Positions 59,875 to 64,000 of a DNA stretch of 64,000 nucleotides are shown piece after piece (the stretch's first letter is position 1; each line of letters opens with the position of its first letter). The stretch is from NCBI RefSeq assembly GCF_006539505.1, contig NZ_BJND01000027.1:92175-156174 (forward strand), written 5' to 3'. The notes beneath the pieces are model-generated. The model had not been told where the DNA came from. It saw only the letters and a program-made list of their open reading frames with translations, and did not search any database. The position numbers and the translations under genes were made by a program. Source of the DNA: Streptomyces spinoverrucosus. Its GTDB lineage: Bacteria > Actinomycetota > Actinomycetes > Streptomycetales > Streptomycetaceae.

Positions 59875-60471
59875 TCACCTCGCGCCCGCGCCCACCACCT
59901 CGGGGATCCGGAACGGCTTGCCGCAGCCGCCGCAGACGATCGGGGCCTGGGCGAGGACGGACGGGACGACCCGCACATTGCGGCCGCAGTCGCACACCGC
60001 CTTGACCCGGACGCCGCCGCCGGAGGAGCCGTGGCGGGCGGCCGGGCCGCGGAAGGCACGGCCGGTGTCGGCGGTGGTGGCGGCGGTGTGGGCCTTCAGG
60101 GCGCGCTGGAGGCGCTCGATCGTCGGGCGGTAACGCCGCTTGGCCTCGGGGTTGAGCGTGACCAGCGAGAAGCCGCTGCTGGGGTGCGGCTCCTCGGGGT
60201 GGTCCAGGCCCAGCTCCTCGGCGATCGCGAGGAATCTGCGGTTGTGGTACCGGCCGGCGCGGGAGGTGTCGCGGATTCCGCGCGCGGCGGCGATGCCGTG
60301 GACTGCCTCATGAAGCAGCCGTTCGAAGGAGAGTTCGTGTCCGCAGGCGGACGACGACTCCCCGATCAGGGACTCGGGCGCGGCAAGGTCCGGCAGCTCG
60401 GGGTGGTACCGCTGAATGTCGGCCCACGCCTGTGCCAGCTCTGCGGCGAGAACAGGTGGTGTCGTGCTCAC
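59875..60471 (-). CDS. putative zinc metalloprotease-like protein (HEXXH plus zinc ribbon)
   Basis: 198 aa. LLHEAVHGIAAARG (about residues 51-64) contains HEAVH, the HEXXH zinc-peptidase motif, followed by a helix and GRYHNRRFLAIAEELGLDH with a possible third ligand. Near the C-terminus CDCGRNVRVVPSVL and VCGGCGKPF make a four-Cys zinc ribbon. The arrangement resembles SprT-like proteins, which have HExxH followed by a zinc ribbon, but sequence similarity beyond the motifs is not clear to me. The start lies just downstream of a locally AT-rich region (CAAATAATTTGC). Function not established. Confidence 0.7.
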   Translation of the reverse strand: MSTTPPVLAAELAQAWADIQRYHPELPDLAAPESLIGESSSACGHELSFERLLHEAVHGIAAARGIRDTSRAGRYHNRRFLAIAEELGLDHPEEPHPSSGFSLVTLNPEAKRRYRPTIERLQRALKAHTAATTADTGRAFRGPAARHGSSGGGVRVKAVCDCGRNVRVVPSVLAQAPIVCGGCGKPFRIPEVVGAGAR

Positions 60472-61054
60472 GTAATGACAACGAGCCTGAGTCCCGCCGT
60501 GTTCCTATTCCGGGGCATCCCAAATAATTTGCACGTACCCGTCAGTTGCCGCTGATGCGTCCTGACGAGGGCGGGTGCGCTGATCTGCGGAGAAGCCGCA
60601 CAGCTCATACCAAGGTGGTGCGTAGCCTGACGTACGACCCGGCGCGTAGAGCGTGTCCGCACGCCGGGGCGTGGGGGTCCGCGGGTGCGCAAGAGCTGTT
60701 TCGGCCACCTCGCGCCCGCGTTTCGCACGCGTGCGGTACGACCGTGACCATACCTGGTCCGCGCCCTGGGCCCGTCACCGCCCCGCCCCCGTGACCCACG
60801 GTCATCACCTACGGCATGAACACGCCACTCAACGTCCCCTCGGACGGAGGAATTCCGTCGCAAAGAGGGACACCAGCGTTGCCGGAATGTGAATTCTCGC
60901 CACTCACGGGGACACCCCACAAGCGGGCCGCCGCGACCCCTGGACGGCGCCGCGGGCTCGGAGTTACCTGGCATACGGGGGGAGGGTGGACGTACGCGAC
61001 GGGGGCGACGAAAACCGGTACAGCGGCAACTCTCTGCGGATTGGGGCGCTTTCG
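60472..61054. other. divergent intergenic region without a supported gene
   Basis: No gene with motif or ribosome-site support. Promoters for the HEXXH gene (minus) and the methyltransferase (plus) must be here. Noted elements are GACCA-TACC-TGGTC (60746-60759), GACGGA-GGAAT-TCCGTC (60843-60859) and an AT-rich spot CAAATAATTTGC near 60521-60532. Short open frames such as that starting at ATG 60816 show no conserved features. Confidence 0.5.
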
Positions 61055-61975
61055 ATGACACCTACGCTCGTGCGGCAGCACCAGCCTCACGCGGGACCCG
61101 CACCCCGTGTGGACCTGCGTGCACGCGCGCGTGACTGGTCGGAGATCCAGGAGCGGATGCTCGTACCGCTCTACGAGGCCGTCTACGAGCGACTGGACGT
61201 GGGACCCGGCACCCGGCTGCTGGGCCTGGGCTGCGGTTCCGGACTCGCCCTGCTGATGGCGGCCGCCCGGGGCGCCGCCGTCACCGGTGTCGAGTCCGCC
61301 TCCCCCGAGAGACTGGCCCTCGCGCGCGAGCGCCTGCTGCCGGAGACACGCGAACGCCTGCTGACGGAGACAACGGAGGCGACGCAGGCACAGGGCACGC
61401 GCGCGCGTACGGGCGCCCGGCTGGTCGAGGGCTCCCCGGAGGACGCTGTCCCCGAGGCGGCCGCCGACGTGCAGGCAGCGGCGTACACCCTCGTCACCGC
61501 CTTCGAGCCCATCGGGTGTCTCGCGGGTGACGCGGAGGGCCTCGGTGGGCTGCTCGCCGCGGCGACACCGCTCGCCGAGCGGGACGCGCCGGTGGTGCTG
61601 GCCGGCTGGGGGCCGCCGGAACGGTGCGCCACGTCGTCGGTGCTGCGGGTGGCCACCAAGCTGGCCGATCCACTGCGCGGCGGCGGCAGTTGGCGCCCGG
61701 CGCTCCGCGACGACCTGGAGGAGGTCGCCCAGCGGGCCGGGCTCAGGCCGGACGGTTCGGGCCGGGTCGCCTGCGCGTTCGGGTACGCCGACGTGGACAG
61801 CGCGGTGCGCGGGCTGCTGTCGACCGGGCTGTTCGACGCGGCGATCACGGCGACCGACCAGGAGCAGGTGGACAAGGAGCTGACCGAGGCGCTGCATCCG
61901 CACCGGCGGCCCGACGGCACGGTGTGGATGCCGAACGTGTTCCGCTATCTGATCGCCCGGACTCCCCAGAGGTGA
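61055..61975 (+). CDS. class I SAM-dependent methyltransferase
   Basis: 306 aa. The SAM-binding motif I is LLGLGCGSGLALLMAA (about residues 55-70), followed by motif II VTGVESASPERLALARERLL. The C-terminal half has VLAGWGPPERCATSSVL and YLIARTPQR. It is soluble, and the substrate is unknown. ATG 61055 begins MTPTLVRQHQPH. A GTG at 60986 with a G-rich stretch directly in front gives 23 more residues but has too short a spacing. It is convergent with ftsH, 65 bases apart. Confidence 0.85.
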   Translation: MTPTLVRQHQPHAGPAPRVDLRARARDWSEIQERMLVPLYEAVYERLDVGPGTRLLGLGCGSGLALLMAAARGAAVTGVESASPERLALARERLLPETRERLLTETTEATQAQGTRARTGARLVEGSPEDAVPEAAADVQAAAYTLVTAFEPIGCLAGDAEGLGGLLAAATPLAERDAPVVLAGWGPPERCATSSVLRVATKLADPLRGGGSWRPALRDDLEEVAQRAGLRPDGSGRVACAFGYADVDSAVRGLLSTGLFDAAITATDQEQVDKELTEALHPHRRPDGTVWMPNVFRYLIARTPQR

Positions 61976-62040
61976 CGCCGTAGGGAAAGCGGAGGGTGCG
62001 TGAGGCGCCCCGAGCAGTGGCCTTCCGGCCAAGGGCCGCC

Positions 62041-63981
62041 CTACCCCTCCGCATCCACCTTGGCCAGCCGCGTGATCCCCGCGATCCGGTACGCGTCCGC
62101 CTCCTCCAGCGTCTCCCGCTCCAGCAGCGCCTCGGCCAGCGCGTCCAGTTGACCGCGGTGGTCGCGCAGCTTGCGACAGGCCTCCTCGTAGCACTCGTCG
62201 ACGATCCGCCGCATCTCGCCGTCGATCACGTCCAGCGTCTGCGGCGCCGCCGCCAGCCCGTACGCCTGCTGCGCGTCGTTGGGCAGCGCCGACAACCGGC
62301 CCACCTGCCGGCTCATGCCCCAGCGGGCGACCATCCCGCGCACGATCTTGGTGACCTGCTCCAGATCGTTCTCCGAGCCGGTCGTGATGACGCCGTAGAC
62401 GACGTGTTCCGCTGCCATCCCGCCCAGCGCGCCGATGATCCGGCCGCGCAGGTACTCCTCGGTGTACGCGTACTTGTCCGATTCCGGCGTCGACAGCGTC
62501 ACCCCCAGCGCCCTCCCGCGCGGCACGATGGTGATCTTGCGGACGGGGTCGGCGCCCGGCTGCAGCATGCCCAGCAGGGCGTGTCCGCTCTCGTGGTAGG
62601 CGGTGCGCCGGCGTTCCTCCTCGGGCATCACCAGCGCACGTTCGGCACCCAGTTGGACCTTCTCCAGCGCCTCCGACAGGTCGGACTGCGTCACCGTCTG
62701 CTGCCCCCGCTTGACGGCGAGCAGGGCGGCCTCGTTGGCGAGGTTGGCCAGCTCGGCGCCGGTCATCCCCGGGGTCGTACGGGCGACCTGGGCGAGGTCG
62801 ACGTCCGGGCCGAGCGGGATCTCCCGGGTGTGGATCCTCAGGATCGCTTCGCGGCCACCCCGGTCCGGCGGCGCGACGTTGACGACCCGGTCGAACCGGC
62901 CGGGCCGGGTCAGGGCCGGGTCCAGGACGTCCGCGCGGTTGGTCGCGGCGATCACGATCACGCCCTCCGAGCCCGAGAAGCCGTCCATTTCGGTCAGGAT
63001 CTGGTTCAGGGTCTGCTCGCGCTCGTCGTGCCCGCCCACGGCGGCGCCGCCGCCACGCGCCCGGCCGATGGTGTCGATCTCGTCGATGAAGATGATCGAC
63101 GGGGCCACCTTCCGCGCCTCCGCGAACAGTTCCCGCACACGGGACGCGCCCACACCGACGATCATCTCGATGAACTCCGACGCGGACGCCGAGAAGAACG
63201 GCACCCCCGCCTCCCCCGCCACCGCCCGCGCGAGCAGTGTCTTGCCGGTGCCGGGCGGGCCGGCGAGCAGCACACCGCGCGGCATCTTGGCGCCCATCCG
63301 CCGATAGGCGTCGGGGTTCTTCAGGAAGTCGACGACGTCGTTGAGCTCGCCCTCCACCTCGTCGATGCCCGCCACGTCCGCGAACGTCGTCCGCTTCTCC
63401 CCCGGCTCCAGCTCGACCGGCCTGGGTGGCGGCTTGCGCCCGAACATGCCGCCCGCCCCGCCCAGCCCCGCCCTCATCCGCCGTGCGATGAAGACCCACA
63501 GCACGACGAGCAGCAGCAGCGGCGCCAGCGAGATCAGCAGGTTGGTCAGAAAGCCGCGCTGCTGGACGACCGGCTCCGCGGTGACCGTGACGTTGTGCCT
63601 GGTCAGTTCCTCCCAGAGCTGGTCGTCCGCGAAGGCCGGCCGCTGCGTCTTGAACCGGGTGTAGGTGCCCTCGCCCTCGGGGTTGTCCTGGGCCTTCTTC
63701 AGCTGGCCCTGGATCGCGTCACCCTTGGCGTAGATCTTGCTGACGTTGCCGTCGTCGACCTGCCTGCTGAACGCCGTGTACGAGATGGTCGGCTCTTCCT
63801 CGTCGAGGAACGACAGCACGACGTTGGCGATCAGGAACACGACCAGCGCGGTGACGACGAGGCTCCACCAGCCGCCGCGCATCCGCCGCCCGCCGGGCGC
63901 GGACTTCGGCGGCTCCTCCGGGGCGCCCTCGGTGCGCCAGGGCTGGTCCGGCGACTTGCGTGGCGGCGCGGGGTTGGTCAT
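62041..63981 (-). CDS. ftsH: ATP-dependent zinc metalloprotease FtsH
   Basis: 646 aa. Helices lie at about residues 40-60 and 150-170, with a small outer domain between them. AAA+ motifs are Walker A GPPGTGKTLL, Walker B IIFIDEIDTIGR, second region of homology with Arg finger GRFDRVV, and sensor ATNRADVLDPAL. The protease zinc site is HESGH (His-Glu-x-x-His; Ser replaces the common Ala), with the third ligand Asp in GSENDLEQV. It is a membrane hexamer degrading misfolded and short-lived proteins. The window ends 19 bases upstream of the start. Confidence 0.95.
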   Translation of the reverse strand: MTNPAPPRKSPDQPWRTEGAPEEPPKSAPGGRRMRGGWWSLVVTALVVFLIANVVLSFLDEEEPTISYTAFSRQVDDGNVSKIYAKGDAIQGQLKKAQDNPEGEGTYTRFKTQRPAFADDQLWEELTRHNVTVTAEPVVQQRGFLTNLLISLAPLLLLVVLWVFIARRMRAGLGGAGGMFGRKPPPRPVELEPGEKRTTFADVAGIDEVEGELNDVVDFLKNPDAYRRMGAKMPRGVLLAGPPGTGKTLLARAVAGEAGVPFFSASASEFIEMIVGVGASRVRELFAEARKVAPSIIFIDEIDTIGRARGGGAAVGGHDEREQTLNQILTEMDGFSGSEGVIVIAATNRADVLDPALTRPGRFDRVVNVAPPDRGGREAILRIHTREIPLGPDVDLAQVARTTPGMTGAELANLANEAALLAVKRGQQTVTQSDLSEALEKVQLGAERALVMPEEERRRTAYHESGHALLGMLQPGADPVRKITIVPRGRALGVTLSTPESDKYAYTEEYLRGRIIGALGGMAAEHVVYGVITTGSENDLEQVTKIVRGMVARWGMSRQVGRLSALPNDAQQAYGLAAAPQTLDVIDGEMRRIVDECYEEACRKLRDHRGQLDALAEALLERETLEEADAYRIAGITRLAKVDAEG

Positions 63982-64000
63982 ATCGGGACGTTACGCCACA

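Noticed and set aside
60816..61058. Possible small gene in the right-hand intergenic region
   Set aside because: The frame has no ribosome site before ATG 60816. The peptide has no recognisable feature and ends inside the methyltransferase start region.

Overview
The window is chromosomal DNA of a Streptomyces species. GC is very high, codons end almost always in G or C, and GTG starts and purine-rich Shine-Dalgarno sites are common. The window carries whiG, the four-gene signal peptidase cluster sipWXYZ beside rplS, a DasR-type operator at a chitinase, and the block rpsB-tsf-pyrH-frr-cdsA. I see no rRNA, tRNA, CRISPR array, integrase or transposase.

Layout. About 1-17 kb and 25.5-30.3 kb form a polyamine/GABA utilisation region. 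It holds a partial aldehyde dehydrogenase, a PucR-type regulator, a membrane NTPase, gabT, a chitinase with flanking genes, and a minus-strand operon (aldehyde dehydrogenase, potD, potA, potB, potC, FAD amine oxidase). A second group holds another potD-like binding protein, another aldehyde dehydrogenase, an Lrp/AsnC regulator and a class III aminotransferase. Read together they import putrescine/spermidine, convert it through 4-aminobutanal to GABA and pass it on through GabT. Between these groups (16.6-25.4 kb) lie a NADAR protein, two DUF4190 membrane proteins, an adenosine-deaminase-family enzyme, a glycerophosphodiesterase, an ECF sigma factor fused to a membrane and secreted part, and a small purine module (xanthine dehydrogenase large subunit plus guanine deaminase). 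The purine module has what look like broken genes at both ends.

From 30.5 to 36 kb come an unusual ABC transporter pair, a VOC protein, a LOG-family protein, a sortase-anchored surface protein and a DinB-like protein. From 36 to 40 kb a TPP riboswitch precedes a thiamine-type ABC transporter (thiB-thiP-thiQ). From 40 to 46 kb is core machinery: rlmN, cdsA, frr, pyrH, tsf, rpsB. Strong hairpins separate rpsB from tsf and tsf from pyrH.

From 46 to 53 kb are an M23-type peptidase, a TetR regulator, sporulation sigma factor whiG, dprA, a comM/yifB ATPase, yraN, a DUF2469 gene and a NUDIX hydrolase. From 53 to 60 kb is the rpsP-khpA-rimM-trmD-rplS-sipW-sipX-sipY transcription block on the minus strand, followed by sipZ, which probably begins a separate unit. 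The right end has a small HEXXH/zinc-ribbon protein, a SAM methyltransferase and ftsH.

Starts were chosen by Shine-Dalgarno position, overlap with the upstream stop and known family length. Functional calls rest on motifs read by eye, not on database searches.
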